Assembly (NCBI RefSeq): GCF_011300685.1
Contig: NZ_CP049864.1
Location: 1,480,885-1,544,884 of the forward strand
Reading direction: 5' to 3'
Length of the DNA: 64,000 nt
Source: Lysobacter sp. HDW10
GTDB lineage: Bacteria > Pseudomonadota > Gammaproteobacteria > Xanthomonadales > Xanthomonadaceae
Positions 9,032-18,832 of this stretch are shown here, one piece after another. The notes below the pieces were generated by a model that saw only the letters and a list, made by a program, of their open reading frames with translations, was not told where the DNA came from and searched no databases. Both the position numbers and the translations under genes were made by a program. Numbering within the stretch: position 1 is the stretch's first letter; every line of letters starts with the position of its first letter.

Positions 9032-9879
9032 GCGGGTGCCTTAAGCCATTCGCAGTGCGCCGACCCATGCCCGTCGGCCATTTGTTCACTGAGCACGTGG
9101 AGCGATGGTTCGATTTTAGTGTCGAACAAAAAGGGCGCATTCCAGATGAAAAGTCCACTGCCGTTCATGCGCAGTGGACTGTCGTCTTCGCGTACCAAGA
9201 GTTCAATCGACAGCAAGGATTTCGCAGGTAGCGCCGCTGCATCGCGATAAATGCGCGCGAGGTCGCGTCGACGTTTGATCGGATACCAAAGCACATACGT
9301 GCCTTGCGCCCAGCGTTGCATCGCTTCAGTCACCATCGCAAACGCAGCCGTGAATTCCGCAAGCTGCGCTTCGTAGGGCGGGTCCAGCAAGACGACGCCG
9401 CGATTGAGGCGATTCACCCCATCTTTGGGTGGCAGCAGCGCGCGCACCTGACTGTAGCCATCGGCCTGATGGATGGCGATGCGGCGATCACCTTTCATCG
9501 CGGCGCGCAATAGAGGCACAACTTCAGAATGCAGTTCAGTGCATGCCAGTCGATCGCCTTCGCGCATCCTGCTTTGTATCAACCAAGGTGAGCCGGGATA
9601 GTAGTTCGCGCCGAATTGCGCTTTGCATGCCGCAATTGCGTCCAAGTACTTTTGTAGGGGCTCTGTGGACACGGCTTTGACTTTGGCAACGCCTGCGTCC
9701 GCTTCGCCTGTCTTGACGGCTTCGTCGCCAGCCAAGTCATACACGCCCGCGCCGGCATGCACGTCCCAAAAGAACATCGGCGAAGCCTTCGACATCAGGG
9801 TGTCACACAGGGCGAGCAGTGCCACGTGCTTGAGCACGTCAGCATGATTGCCTGCATGAAAGGCATGGCGATAGTTCAT
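9028..9879 (-). CDS. rlmJ: 23S rRNA (adenine(2030)-N6)-methyltransferase RlmJ
   Basis: Methylates N6 of A2030 in 23S rRNA using S-adenosylmethionine. The 283-residue protein opens with the family signature MNYRHAFHAGNHADVLKH, followed by a SAM-binding loop (WDVHAGAGVYDL) and the N6-methyltransferase motif DPPY in VVLLDPPYEAQ. Length is the usual one (about 280). It is the first gene of a minus-strand run that continues into the Pho/polyphosphate operon 43 bp upstream, though co-transcription is not shown. Confidence 0.95.
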   Translation of the reverse strand: MNYRHAFHAGNHADVLKHVALLALCDTLMSKASPMFFWDVHAGAGVYDLAGDEAVKTGEADAGVAKVKAVSTEPLQKYLDAIAACKAQFGANYYPGSPWLIQSRMREGDRLACTELHSEVVPLLRAAMKGDRRIAIHQADGYSQVRALLPPKDGVNRLNRGVVLLDPPYEAQLAEFTAAFAMVTEAMQRWAQGTYVLWYPIKRRRDLARIYRDAAALPAKSLLSIELLVREDDSPLRMNGSGLFIWNAPFLFDTKIEPSLHVLSEQMADGHGSAHCEWLKAPA

Positions 9880-9922
9880 TGCAAAATGTTACGCGATCCG
9901 CCGCGTGAATCGAACGCGGGAC

Positions 9923-11434
9923 TCAAACCAGTCTGATCGTCAGTTTGATGCCCAGACCCTTCAATTCCTCCGGCGCACTTTCCAAATCCGTTCGCAGTAA
10001 GGGGCGTGCATCCAACCACCTTTCATTGAGTTCGAGCGTAAGTGAGTTGCCTCTAGCGATGAGCCTTTTGCGTTTGATCCGCTCATCCTCATGCGATCTG
10101 TGAAGCAGCACCGCAATGCGCAAGAGCATCACCAAACGTCGCGTCGAAGGGCGAACACGATCCGGAAGTGCAGCCAAACTGGAGCGACTGATCGAACGGC
10201 GTTGGTTTCGGACGATGCACGCCAGTTGTTGTTGCTCTTGGAAGGTGAAGCCCGCCATATCCGAATTCTGCAAGACGTACGCGCCATGGACTTGATATTG
10301 GCTGTGTGCAATCGCGAGTCCAAGTTCATGCACGCGTGCGGCCCAAGATAGGCGCGCCATATCATCAGAATCGAGCTTCCACGTCTTGGCAACTTGTTTG
10401 AAGAGGCTGCGTGCTGTCTTATCGACACGCGACGCTTGTGCGGTGTCGACGCCATAGCGCAGCATCAGCGCGTCGATGGACGACTCGCGCGGATCCACGC
10501 CTCCGAAACGTCCGGCCATGTCGTACAAAATGCCTTCGCGCATCGCGTCCTTGCTGACGCGCATTTCGCGAATGCCAAGCGCGGAGAAAGCGGCTTCGAG
10601 CACGAGTATGCCGCCGGCAATCACCGGCTTTCTGTCCTCATTGAGATCGGGTAGCTCGATCTCGTCGACTGAGCCGAATGAAAGCACGTGTTCGCGCAAC
10701 GTCCACAGTGCGACGGGTGTGATCTCACCGTTCGTGAGTTTCATTTCCTTACAGACCTTGCCAATGGCTTTGATCGTCCCTGACGAGCCGATGGCTTCGC
10801 TCCACCCCAACTGCCGATAGGTCAACGCAAACTGCTGAAATTCTGCCGCGACTTCGATGAGTCCTTGTCGCCAACGCTTGCGCGTCAGTTTTCCATCGCT
10901 GAAAAAACGTCGCGTGGTCGTGACGCAGCCAACCTGCAAGCTTTCCCGTTCGATCGGATCCAGTCCACGGCCGATGATGGTTTCCGTCGAGCCGCCGCCG
11001 ATATCCATCACCATGCGCAGGCTGCCATCGCGCGTGGGATTTGCCTGCGCAACACCCAAGTACACCAAACGCGCCTCTTCGCGGCCTGCCACAACTTCGA
11101 TGGCGTGCCCCAGTGCGGCCTCTGCGCGAACCAAAAATGATTGGGGTTCCGCAAGCGCGCGTACGGAGTTCGTCGCTAGCGCGCGCACGTGTACGGCTGG
11201 AATGCCTCGGATGCGTTGTCCGAAGCGTTCCAAGCAGGCAATCGCGCGGTCTTCGACTTTGCGATCGAGCTTGCCTTTTGCATCCAAGCCTTCAGCCATG
11301 CGCACCATCTCGCGCAAACGGTCGACAATGCGAAGTTGGCCTAACTGTTGCTGCGCAACCACCATATGAAAGCTGTTCGACCCGAGGTCGATTGCAGCCA
11401 GCATGTCACCGTTCTTGAGGGGTAAAACGCTCAA
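9923..11434 (-). CDS. ppx: Exopolyphosphatase (Ppx/GppA family)
   Basis: Releases phosphate from the ends of polyphosphate chains. The 503 residues comprise the ASKHA ATPase-like fold with AAIDLGSNSFHMVV at the start and the second phosphate loop VMDIGGGSTE, then a C-terminal HD-like helical domain, as in E. coli Ppx. The start is a TTG at 11434; the ATG at 11404 would remove ten residues before the AAIDLGSNS strand. The longer form fits homologues as I remember them. It lies 23 bp downstream of ppk in the phoB-phoR-ppk-ppx operon, so synthesis and breakdown of polyphosphate are encoded together. Confidence 0.95.
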   Translation of the reverse strand: MSVLPLKNGDMLAAIDLGSNSFHMVVAQQQLGQLRIVDRLREMVRMAEGLDAKGKLDRKVEDRAIACLERFGQRIRGIPAVHVRALATNSVRALAEPQSFLVRAEAALGHAIEVVAGREEARLVYLGVAQANPTRDGSLRMVMDIGGGSTETIIGRGLDPIERESLQVGCVTTTRRFFSDGKLTRKRWRQGLIEVAAEFQQFALTYRQLGWSEAIGSSGTIKAIGKVCKEMKLTNGEITPVALWTLREHVLSFGSVDEIELPDLNEDRKPVIAGGILVLEAAFSALGIREMRVSKDAMREGILYDMAGRFGGVDPRESSIDALMLRYGVDTAQASRVDKTARSLFKQVAKTWKLDSDDMARLSWAARVHELGLAIAHSQYQVHGAYVLQNSDMAGFTFQEQQQLACIVRNQRRSISRSSLAALPDRVRPSTRRLVMLLRIAVLLHRSHEDERIKRKRLIARGNSLTLELNERWLDARPLLRTDLESAPEELKGLGIKLTIRLV

Positions 11435-11457
11435 AAGATTTTCCCGCTTTAAGTTCG

Positions 11458-13545
11458 TTAGTCGGTTTTTGACAGCAAGGTATTTTGCGCGGAGTGAGGC
11501 GTCTGTCCTGTCTGCGGTTCCAGACGTTCATAACGTCCGTCTGGCATCAGCGCCCATGCTTGTGTGTTGTCCGCAAGATAGTTTGCCAGCGTTTCGTCAA
11601 AAACACGTTTCGCAAGCTTTTTGTCCAAGATCGGGAAACAGGTCTCTACGCGCCTCAAAAGGTTGCGCTCCAACCAATCCGCGCTCGAACAAAAAATCTC
11701 CGGCGTATTGTCATTGGCGAACCAATACACGCGATGGTGCTCCAAGAACCGACCGATGATTGATCGAACGGTGATGTTCTCTGAGACGCCTTTGACGCCA
11801 GGCCGCAAGGTGCAGGCACCGCGCACGATCAGTTCGATTTTTACGCCGGCCTGTGAAGCGCGATAGAGCGCACGAATCACGTTCGGCTCGTTCAATGCGT
11901 TCATTTTCGCAATAACGTGCCCCTGCTTGCCGGCCAACGCATGATCCGCTTCGCGTTCAATCCGCTCGAGCAAGCCGCTGTGCAAACTGAAAGGCGATTG
12001 TAAAAGTCTTTTCAACTTGACCTCAGACGCCAATCCGGAGAGCTGCTGGAATATCTGATGCACGTCTTCGGTAATCTCTGGATGGCAAGTCATCAATCCG
12101 ATATCGGTGTACAGGCGTGCCGTGCCGGCGTGGTAATTGCCTGTGCCCATATGGACGTAACGGTTGAGCTTGCCGTTCTCACGCCGGACAATGAGCATCA
12201 TCTTGGCGTGGGTTTTGTAGCCGACAACGCCGTAAACGACTTGAACACCCGCTTCTTGTAAGCGATCGGCAAAGCCCAAGTTGGCCTCTTCGTCGAACCG
12301 CGCAAGAAGCTCAACGACGACGGTGACGTCCTTGCCATTGCGTGCGGCGTGAATCAGCGCATCGACAATCGGTGAGTCTTTACCCGTTCGATAAAGCGTC
12401 TGTTTGATCGCGAGTACGTTGGGGTCCATCGCGGCTTGTCGCACCAACTCGGGCACCGGCGTAAATGCGTCAAACGGGTGGTGCAGCAGAACATCACTCT
12501 TACGAATCGTTTCAAACAGATTCTCGGTGTCCATCTGCCGTGGGTGCATCGGCGGAAACTTCAATTCCGGGCGGTTCACCAAGTCATAGACTTGATCGAC
12601 CCGATTGAGGTTGACAGGTCCCTTGATGCGATAGACGGCGTTGTCAGTGAGTTCGAACTTCTGCAGCAACATCTGAGCGATGTCCGGTGGGCAGTCTTCT
12701 TCAAGCTCAAGGCGCACGGCACGCAGATAGCCGCGACCGACCAATTCATCGCGCAATGCGTGGGCAAGGTTGTCTACATCGTCATCATCCATGATCAACT
12801 CCGAGTTGCGCGTGACTCGGAATTGATAGGCCCCTTTCACGCGCATGCCCGGAAACATTTCATCGACAAATGCAGAGAGCACCGATGACAGAAAGACGAA
12901 GTCATGGAACTTCTCGCCATCCCCATCTGCATCAGGCATTCGGATAATGCGCGGCAAAGACCGTGGCGCACGCACAATCGCCAAATGTCCCTCGCGTCCA
13001 AAGGCGTCACGGCCTTCCAGCACGACGACGACATTCAGCGTCTTGTTCAGGATTTTCGGGAAGGGGTGCGCGGGGTCAAGACCCAAAGGCGATAGCACTG
13101 GCATGATCTGCTCGCGGAAATACTTCCGCAACCAATTGCGTTGCGCATCCGTCCATTGGTCGTGTTCGGGCAGGTTGATACCGCAATCCAGCAATGCGGG
13201 TTTCAATGCGTTGTAGAAGCAGTCGTATTGGTCCTGCACAAGTTCCGCAGCGCGCGCATGAATTTGTTTGATCAGTGTCGAGTACGTGCGTCCGTCGCTG
13301 CCGGCCGCCATTTCAAGGTGTTCTGCGTGGCGAATGCGGCCGGCACGAATCTCGAAGAACTCATCGAGGTTCGTGCAAGAAATGCACATATACCGCAAGC
13401 GCTCCAAGAGCGGAATGTCTGCGTTGTAGGCCTGCGCAAGCACACGGAAATTGAAATCGAGTTGCGAGAGTTCGCGGCTCAGGTAAAGCGCGCTGTCATG
13501 CAAAGATCGTGCATCAACGGGCGTCGCTAACTTGCTTGCCATCAT
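11458..13545 (-). CDS. ppk1: Polyphosphate kinase 1 (Ppk1)
   Basis: Reversibly transfers ATP gamma-phosphate to inorganic polyphosphate. The 695-residue protein shows the N-terminal domain (YLSRELSQLDFNFRVLAQAY, ISCTNLDEFFEIRAGR) and two phospholipase-D-like catalytic domains, with the autophosphorylated histidine region GYKTHAKMMLIVRRE. Start chosen at 13545: this ATG overlaps the phoR stop as ATGA and leaves the N-terminus that aligns with the family. The longer frame from 13599 would overlap phoR by 58 bp. Translation is probably coupled to phoR, placing polyphosphate synthesis under phosphate control. Confidence 0.96.
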   Translation of the reverse strand: MMASKLATPVDARSLHDSALYLSRELSQLDFNFRVLAQAYNADIPLLERLRYMCISCTNLDEFFEIRAGRIRHAEHLEMAAGSDGRTYSTLIKQIHARAAELVQDQYDCFYNALKPALLDCGINLPEHDQWTDAQRNWLRKYFREQIMPVLSPLGLDPAHPFPKILNKTLNVVVVLEGRDAFGREGHLAIVRAPRSLPRIIRMPDADGDGEKFHDFVFLSSVLSAFVDEMFPGMRVKGAYQFRVTRNSELIMDDDDVDNLAHALRDELVGRGYLRAVRLELEEDCPPDIAQMLLQKFELTDNAVYRIKGPVNLNRVDQVYDLVNRPELKFPPMHPRQMDTENLFETIRKSDVLLHHPFDAFTPVPELVRQAAMDPNVLAIKQTLYRTGKDSPIVDALIHAARNGKDVTVVVELLARFDEEANLGFADRLQEAGVQVVYGVVGYKTHAKMMLIVRRENGKLNRYVHMGTGNYHAGTARLYTDIGLMTCHPEITEDVHQIFQQLSGLASEVKLKRLLQSPFSLHSGLLERIEREADHALAGKQGHVIAKMNALNEPNVIRALYRASQAGVKIELIVRGACTLRPGVKGVSENITVRSIIGRFLEHHRVYWFANDNTPEIFCSSADWLERNLLRRVETCFPILDKKLAKRVFDETLANYLADNTQAWALMPDGRYERLEPQTGQTPHSAQNTLLSKTD

Positions 13546-14861
13546 TCTGCCGTGCTGAGCGGGCGACGGGGCACGATCCGGTGTGCGCTTAGATGACATG
13601 TGAAGGTGCTTCCTTTGCCAACATCACTTTCAATCTCCAGTGAGGCGCCGTGATTGTTTAAAACATGCTTGACGATGGATAAGCCGAGGCCCGTGCCACC
13701 CAGTTCTCTGGACCGGCTATTCGAAACCCGATAAAAGCGTTCCGTAATTCTCGGAATTTGTGCCGAAGGAATACCATACCCGCTATCGCGAACGCTGAGT
13801 GCAGCGCCTTCACCCTCGCGTCGAAACTGAATATCAATTTCGCCATGCTTCGGGGTGTAGCGCACGGCGTTGCTAATTAAATTCGAGAACGCGCTGTGTA
13901 ATTCCTTGTTAGAGCCCCAAAGGTCGACATGTGCGTCATCGGAGACACGTATGACGTGTTGGCCGCCACTCAGGGCTTCCGCTTCGCGCCTTAATGCTGC
14001 AAGCATGAAGGGCATCGATACGACGTCTTCATCCGAAGGCTCCTGTGCTTCCAATCGGGAGAGCGTCAGCAAGTCTTCAACGAGATGATTCATACGCAGC
14101 GATTGCTGGCGCATTTCCGTAAACATGCGACTGCGTTCGGGGTCTTCTTCATCGTCAAGCAAATCGAGATAGCCGTGCAAAACCGTCAAGGGCGTTCGCA
14201 ACTCGTGTGACACATTGGCGACGAAGTCATGACGGACTTGTTCCAAATGCATCAGTTTGCTGACGTCACGCGCAATCAGAATGCGCGCGCTGTCCGTATA
14301 GGAGAAGAGCTTGAGTGCAAGTCGAATGTTTGCATCCACAGGCGACGCTTCATCCGGCAGTGAATCTTGAGCGTCGTCACGATTCAACCAGCCGGGCACG
14401 CTCAAATGCATCAGGTGCGAGTCGAGCGAGCTGCCCACATCTCTTGGGTAGGCCAAGCCCAGTAATGCCGTAGCCGCGTCATTGAACCATTCGATCTCAT
14501 TGCGTTCGCCTGAAATGACAACCACGGCATCTGGAAAACTTGCGCCAGCATGGCCATAAACACGCAGCATCGACACCAAGCGTTTCTTGCGGGCACGTGC
14601 CGCGTGATGCCGTCGCGAAAGCACGCGAATAATCTCATTCCAAATGCCACCGCCTTCAGGCGCGCGCGGCGTGCTGCGCGTGTTGAGATGGCCGAGTAAG
14701 GTCCTAAGTTGCCAGAGCTGCCATGCGACGATAGCGATCGCAGTGAGTGCCAAGGCCATCCACACATGCTGTGTCAGCAGGCCAATGAGCAGTGCGGCTC
14801 CCAACAGTGCAGCCACCGGCCACAGTGTTTTCAACCATGCCGTTCGAAGTGCTGAATTCAT
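13542..14861 (-). CDS. phoR: Phosphate regulon sensor histidine kinase PhoR
   Basis: Membrane histidine kinase that phosphorylates PhoB when phosphate is scarce. The 439 residues hold two N-terminal hydrophobic segments (about 14-50), a PAS domain (about 105-200), a HisKA domain with phospho-accepting His219 in SHELRTPLTVL, and a HATPase domain with N box NLISNAVRYTP, G1 DSGYGIP and G2 GGTGLGLSIVKH. No large periplasmic sensor is present, typical of PhoR, which senses through the Pst transporter and PhoU. Neither pst nor phoU is in this window. It starts 3 bp after phoB. Confidence 0.95.
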   Translation of the reverse strand: MNSALRTAWLKTLWPVAALLGAALLIGLLTQHVWMALALTAIAIVAWQLWQLRTLLGHLNTRSTPRAPEGGGIWNEIIRVLSRRHHAARARKKRLVSMLRVYGHAGASFPDAVVVISGERNEIEWFNDAATALLGLAYPRDVGSSLDSHLMHLSVPGWLNRDDAQDSLPDEASPVDANIRLALKLFSYTDSARILIARDVSKLMHLEQVRHDFVANVSHELRTPLTVLHGYLDLLDDEEDPERSRMFTEMRQQSLRMNHLVEDLLTLSRLEAQEPSDEDVVSMPFMLAALRREAEALSGGQHVIRVSDDAHVDLWGSNKELHSAFSNLISNAVRYTPKHGEIDIQFRREGEGAALSVRDSGYGIPSAQIPRITERFYRVSNSRSRELGGTGLGLSIVKHVLNNHGASLEIESDVGKGSTFTCHLSAHRIVPRRPLSTAE

Positions 14862-14864
14862 GTG

Positions 14865-15566
14865 TCAGGCGGCAGCCGAAAAGCGGTAGCCGGCGCCGCG
14901 CACTGTTTGGACCATTGCGTCTAACGCATGCGGTTCAAGTGTCTTGCGAAGGCGTCGGATGTGGACGTCTACCGTGCGTTCTTCCACGTAAACGCTGCCG
15001 CCCCACACATGATCAAGGAGCTGCGACCGTGTGTAAACGCGTTCCGCATGCGTCATGAAGAAGTGCAGCAAGCGATATTCGGTCGGCCCAATGGTCACGG
15101 GCACGGCGGTGCTGTTGACAGTGGCAAAGACACGATGCGCAGCGCCATCAATTCGAAGCGCGCCGACACTGACATTGCCTTCTTCGTCGTCTTCCCTTGA
15201 GCGTCGCATGACCGCGCGAATGCGGGCGAGCAATTCACGCGCAGAAAACGGTTTGACGACATAGTCATCCACGCCAGCCTCAAGGCCAGAGACGCGGTCG
15301 TTCTCTTCGCCGCGCGCGGTCAACATGATGATTGGAATGTCTCGCGTCAATGCATCTTTGCGCCAGCGGCGCGCCAATTCCAAACCGCTGGTGCCGGGCA
15401 ACATCCAGTCCAACAAGATCAAGTCGGGCAAAAAGTCTGCGATCGCCGTTTGCGCGTCTCGTGCGTCGCCTGCGGAAATGGGTTCGAACTCCGCTTTGCG
15501 AAGTGCATAGGCCACCATGTCCCGAATGGCGGGCTCGTCGTCAACTATCAAGATTCGCTTTTGCAC
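14865..15566 (-). CDS. phoB: Phosphate regulon response regulator PhoB
   Basis: OmpR/PhoB-family response regulator, 233 residues. The receiver domain has the acidic pair in LIVDDEP, phosphorylatable Asp53 in LLDWMLPG, the conserved Thr in MLTARGEE and Lys in DDYVVKPFS. The C-terminal winged helix includes VYTRSQLLDHVWG and RTVDVHIRRLRK. PhoB binds 11-bp direct repeats (Pho boxes) to activate phosphate-starvation genes. A three-repeat box lies directly upstream (15601-15629), which indicates autoregulation of the operon. Confidence 0.96.
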   Translation of the reverse strand: MQKRILIVDDEPAIRDMVAYALRKAEFEPISAGDARDAQTAIADFLPDLILLDWMLPGTSGLELARRWRKDALTRDIPIIMLTARGEENDRVSGLEAGVDDYVVKPFSARELLARIRAVMRRSREDDEEGNVSVGALRIDGAAHRVFATVNSTAVPVTIGPTEYRLLHFFMTHAERVYTRSQLLDHVWGGSVYVEERTVDVHIRRLRKTLEPHALDAMVQTVRGAGYRFSAAA

Positions 15567-15592
15567 GGTTTCGCCAATTCACTTGAGTCGTG

Positions 15593-15629
15593 CACATAGG
15601 ACTACAGTTTAGTGACAGTGTTATGACAG
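15593..15629 (-). promoter_or_regulatory. Pho box (three 11-bp repeats) and -10 element of the phoB operon
   Basis: Read on the minus strand, three repeats CTGTCAT, CTGTCAC and CTGTAGT begin at 15629, 15618 and 15607, exactly 11 bp apart, with A/T-rich spacers (AACA, TAAA). This is the published PhoB-box pattern. A -10-like TATGTG follows at 15598-15593, the spacing expected when PhoB replaces a -35 element. The phoB start codon is 27 bp further on. Confidence 0.85.
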
Positions 15630-15664
15630 TGTCGTGGTGCGCCTATGCACCGCGAGTGGCGGGC

Positions 15665-17299
15665 TCAACGATCTCGTTGCGGCCCGTCCCAGTCTTTGAA
15701 GCCTTGGCGTCGCAGCTCAAGCACCACAGGCGTCATCGATGCGATGCGCGCGTCAATTCTGGCACGCGCGTAGTAGTCCAAGTCTGGGCGTGCTTTGAGC
15801 GTATGGAGTTGCATGAGCGCGGCTTCCGGGTTCCCCGTCAAATACGCGGCCTCCGCATGCGCTTCACCTGCGCGCACAGTGTCGCCGGCGATTTCGTTGG
15901 CGCGGGCGTAAGCCGTTTGAAACGTCGGGTCATCACCGGCTGCTGCAGCAATATTGCGCAACACGGCTTGAGCACGCGCACCTGACGTCTTGTTATTTCG
16001 ACGCGTCAGAACTTGCGCATATGTCAATGCCACGGGCTGACTATTGGGCATGCGCGTAAGCAAACTTTCAAACGCGGCATCAGCGGCAGCAGCATTGCCG
16101 GACAAGCCCAGTGCTTCAGCGCGCGTCAACTCCACCCAAGGATGTTGCTGGCCGGCTGGCGAAATTTTGGCCAACGTACTGAGTGCCTCGGCGTAATGAG
16201 CACCTCGGATTTGTGCGACGGCCATGCCATAGCGTTTCGAATCCGGTAGGTCGCCCGCTTTGCCGTAATCCAAATACTCCCTGACGGCGAGGGTCGACGT
16301 GCTCGCACTCAGTGCACGAATGCGTTCGCGTGCAAAATCGAAATTACTTTGCGTTGTGAAACGGGTGCTGGAGGTGACTTGCATGTTGCCGGGCAACAGG
16401 GGATTGTTGCCGCCGGTGCCAACCGCAAACCCTGCGTTTGAATGGAAGGTCCGTGCGCGCTCTTTGGCTTCAGCAATGCGTACTTGTGTCACCGGGTGCG
16501 TCAGCAAGTAGTCGGGCGTTTCTTCGCGATCCCCGCCGCGATTTGCACGCATCGCATTTTGCATGCGTTCGAAAAACGTTGCCATCGCATCTGCGGAATA
16601 GCCGGCGCGTGTCAGCAGGCGAATACCCACACGGTCTGCTTCGGCTTCGCGACCGCGCGTGTAGTTGATTTGCCGTTGAACCATGAGGCCTTGCGCGCCC
16701 ATGACAGCGGCCATGGTGCCATTGGCCGCTGAACTGCCACCGACAGTTTGCGAAACGGCAATGGCCCCCAGCATGGCGAGCAAAATCGGCAACTGATCGC
16801 GTTTGGCTTGTTCGACGGCGCGCAATACGTGTGCCTGCGTCACGTGCGCAGTCTCGTGCGCAAGCACGCCCGCCAGTTCGTCTTCTTTCTCGGCCAACAA
16901 GATCAAGCCGGAATTCACCCCGATGTAACCACCCAAGGTGGCAAAGGCGTTGATTTCCCGCTCGCGCATCAGAAAGTAGTGAAACGACGCATCAGGTTGA
17001 TTGTTGGCTGCAACGAGTTTGTGACCTACCGATTGAATCCACTCGTTGAGCAAGGGATCTTCCATCGTCAAATTCATATGCCGCAATTGCATCAACATCA
17101 TTGCGCCATAGCCGGCCTGTTGCGTCGGTGACAGCAGCGCATCGGCTGAAGAACCCATGCTCGGCAATCGACTGTCTTGTGCGCTTAGGCGATCGGGCAG
17201 CAGGACACCCGTTGCTAAGGTCAATGTGATGGCCGTGGCCAGAACGCGGGATCGAAACAACACGGGCACCTGCAAATGGGATGATTGCCCGCCAAGCAT
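15665..17299 (-). CDS. bepA: Periplasmic M48 metalloprotease with TPR repeats (BepA/YfgC family)
   Basis: Periplasmic zinc metalloprotease/chaperone that helps assemble or degrade outer-membrane proteins such as LptD and BamA substrates. The 544-residue precursor has a signal peptide (hydrophobic 19-36, likely cleavage after LSA at residue 40), an M48 domain with HETAH (His148, Glu149, His152) and the downstream third-ligand Glu region GREAEADRVG, then a C-terminal TPR region from about 330. Length slightly exceeds E. coli BepA (487). The first residues are uncertain: GTG or TTG codons inside the leader could also start translation. Confidence 0.9.
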   Translation of the reverse strand: MLGGQSSHLQVPVLFRSRVLATAITLTLATGVLLPDRLSAQDSRLPSMGSSADALLSPTQQAGYGAMMLMQLRHMNLTMEDPLLNEWIQSVGHKLVAANNQPDASFHYFLMREREINAFATLGGYIGVNSGLILLAEKEDELAGVLAHETAHVTQAHVLRAVEQAKRDQLPILLAMLGAIAVSQTVGGSSAANGTMAAVMGAQGLMVQRQINYTRGREAEADRVGIRLLTRAGYSADAMATFFERMQNAMRANRGGDREETPDYLLTHPVTQVRIAEAKERARTFHSNAGFAVGTGGNNPLLPGNMQVTSSTRFTTQSNFDFARERIRALSASTSTLAVREYLDYGKAGDLPDSKRYGMAVAQIRGAHYAEALSTLAKISPAGQQHPWVELTRAEALGLSGNAAAADAAFESLLTRMPNSQPVALTYAQVLTRRNNKTSGARAQAVLRNIAAAAGDDPTFQTAYARANEIAGDTVRAGEAHAEAAYLTGNPEAALMQLHTLKARPDLDYYARARIDARIASMTPVVLELRRQGFKDWDGPQRDR

Positions 17300-17397
17300 G
17301 CCGTGTACGCGCTCATGGCGCGTGAATTGCGCGTAAATATTGCGGGTGCAAGGTCGGGCAATTCAGCGCAAAATAGACCTTCTACGGGAGATGCCAG

Positions 17398-17661
17398 ATG
17401 TCGCAACAGAAAGAAATCAAGATTTACACCACATTGGTGTGCCCCTATTGCGTGGCCGCCAAGAATTTCTTGAAATCCAAAAATCTGGCGTGGACGGAAG
17501 TTCGAATTGATACCGATGCCGCAGAACGCGAGAAAATGGTCGAATTGACCCGCCGCACAAGCGTGCCGCAGATTTTTGTAGGCGATACGCACGTCGGCGG
17601 ATACGACGACATGATGGCGCTCAATCGCGACGGAAAATTCGATGCACTCCTCGCGGAGTAA
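17398..17661 (+). CDS. grxC: Glutaredoxin 3 (GrxC)
   Basis: Cytoplasmic glutathione-dependent disulfide reductase, 87 residues. Dithiol active site CPYC at Cys15 and Cys18, the cis-proline segment TSVPQIFVG and the glutathione-contact GGYDDMMAL match class I glutaredoxins of the GrxC type. A GGGAG Shine-Dalgarno precedes the ATG. It diverges from the bepA-like gene. Confidence 0.95.
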   Translation: MSQQKEIKIYTTLVCPYCVAAKNFLKSKNLAWTEVRIDTDAAEREKMVELTRRTSVPQIFVGDTHVGGYDDMMALNRDGKFDALLAE

Positions 17662-17755
17662 TCGATTCCTTCAGGTAACCGGACCCCTCCGTCTGGCATA
17701 ATTGTGCCTTCGCTGGCGTATGCATTCCGCGTTACGCGCCTACTGGAACCTGAAA

Positions 17756-18763
17756 ATGACCCACACGATCACCGTGATCCGTGGCGACGGCATTGGCCCT
17801 GAAATCATGGCTGCCACGCTACATGTTCTCGACACCATGAAACTCGGCTTGGCTTACGAAGAAGCTGACGCGGGATTGGCTGCCCAAGAAAAGCACGGAG
17901 AATTGTTGCCTCAGGCGACGCTGGACTCGATCGCAAAGAACCGCATTGCGTTGAAGAGCCCGCTGACCACGCCGGTAGGCGAGGGCTTTACCTCGATCAA
18001 TGTGAGCCTGCGCAAGAAGTTCGACTTGTATGCGAACGTGCGTCCGGCCAAGAGCTTCCCCAACACCAAATCCCGTTTTCCGGATGGCGTGGACCTGATC
18101 ACCATCCGTGAAAACACGGAAGGCTTGTACATCGGTGACGGCCAAGCCGTGTCTGAAGATGGCGAGACGGCAACATCGACGTCGCGTATTACCCACAAGG
18201 GCGCCGAGCGCGTCGTGCGTTATGCGTTTGAGCTTGCGCGTAAGACCGGTCGTAAGAAAGTCACGATCGTACACAAGGCCAATATTCTGAAGTCCACCTC
18301 GGGCTTGTTCTTGAAAACCGCGCGTGAAATTGCTGCGCAGTATCCAGACATTCAAGCGAACGAAATGATCGTCGACAACACCTGCATGCAGTTGGTGATG
18401 CGTCCTGAACAGTTCGACATTATTGTGACCACCAACTTGTTCGGCGACATCATCTCTGATCTGTGCGCCGGCTTGGTTGGCGGCCTGGGCTTGGCACCGG
18501 GCGCCAACATCGGCGACAACGCTGCGATCTTTGAGGCTGTGCATGGCTCAGCACCGGATATTGCAGGTAAGGGCATCGCTAACCCCTGCGCATTGCTGCT
18601 CGCAGCCGGTCAAATGTTGGACCATTTGGGCATGCCAGAAGAGGCCAACCGCCTGCGCAATGCCATTGTTGACACCTTGACCGCGAAAGACAACTTGACG
18701 CCTGATTTGGGTGGCACGGGCACCACGATGTCTTTTGCTGAGGCAATTGCAAGCCGTTTGTAA
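17756..18763 (+). CDS. NAD-type isocitrate dehydrogenase (isocitrate/isopropylmalate dehydrogenase family)
   Basis: Decarboxylating dehydrogenase of the TCA cycle; 335 residues. Family marks: start [18 protein letters not shown], substrate loop [41 protein letters not shown], metal-binding [12 protein letters not shown] and [15 protein letters not shown]. The Ser-Ile-Asn-Val and Leu-Arg-Lys segments resemble the mitochondrial IDH3-like NAD enzymes more than LeuB. A homoisocitrate or tartrate dehydrogenase cannot be fully excluded. The start at 17756 is set by where homology begins; the frame from 17702 adds 18 unrelated residues. A strong terminator follows. Confidence 0.88.
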   Translation: MTHTITVIRGDGIGPEIMAATLHVLDTMKLGLAYEEADAGLAAQEKHGELLPQATLDSIAKNRIALKSPLTTPVGEGFTSINVSLRKKFDLYANVRPAKSFPNTKSRFPDGVDLITIRENTEGLYIGDGQAVSEDGETATSTSRITHKGAERVVRYAFELARKTGRKKVTIVHKANILKSTSGLFLKTAREIAAQYPDIQANEMIVDNTCMQLVMRPEQFDIIVTTNLFGDIISDLCAGLVGGLGLAPGANIGDNAAIFEAVHGSAPDIAGKGIANPCALLLAAGQMLDHLGMPEEANRLRNAIVDTLTAKDNLTPDLGGTGTTMSFAEAIASRL

Positions 18764-18780
18764 TTCAAACGGCAGCTAAG

Positions 18781-18810
18781 AAAAAGGGCACCGTGCGGTG
18801 CCCTTTTTTG
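18781..18810. terminator. Rho-independent terminator after isocitrate dehydrogenase
   Basis: A 7-bp GC-rich stem GGGCACC/GGTGCCC with GTGC loop, flanked by A5 on the left and T6 on the right. The symmetric flanks make it usable in both directions, serving the convergent BI-1/YccA gene as well. Confidence 0.9.
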
Positions 18811-18832
18811 TGTTCGAAGAAACTGCGTTTGA

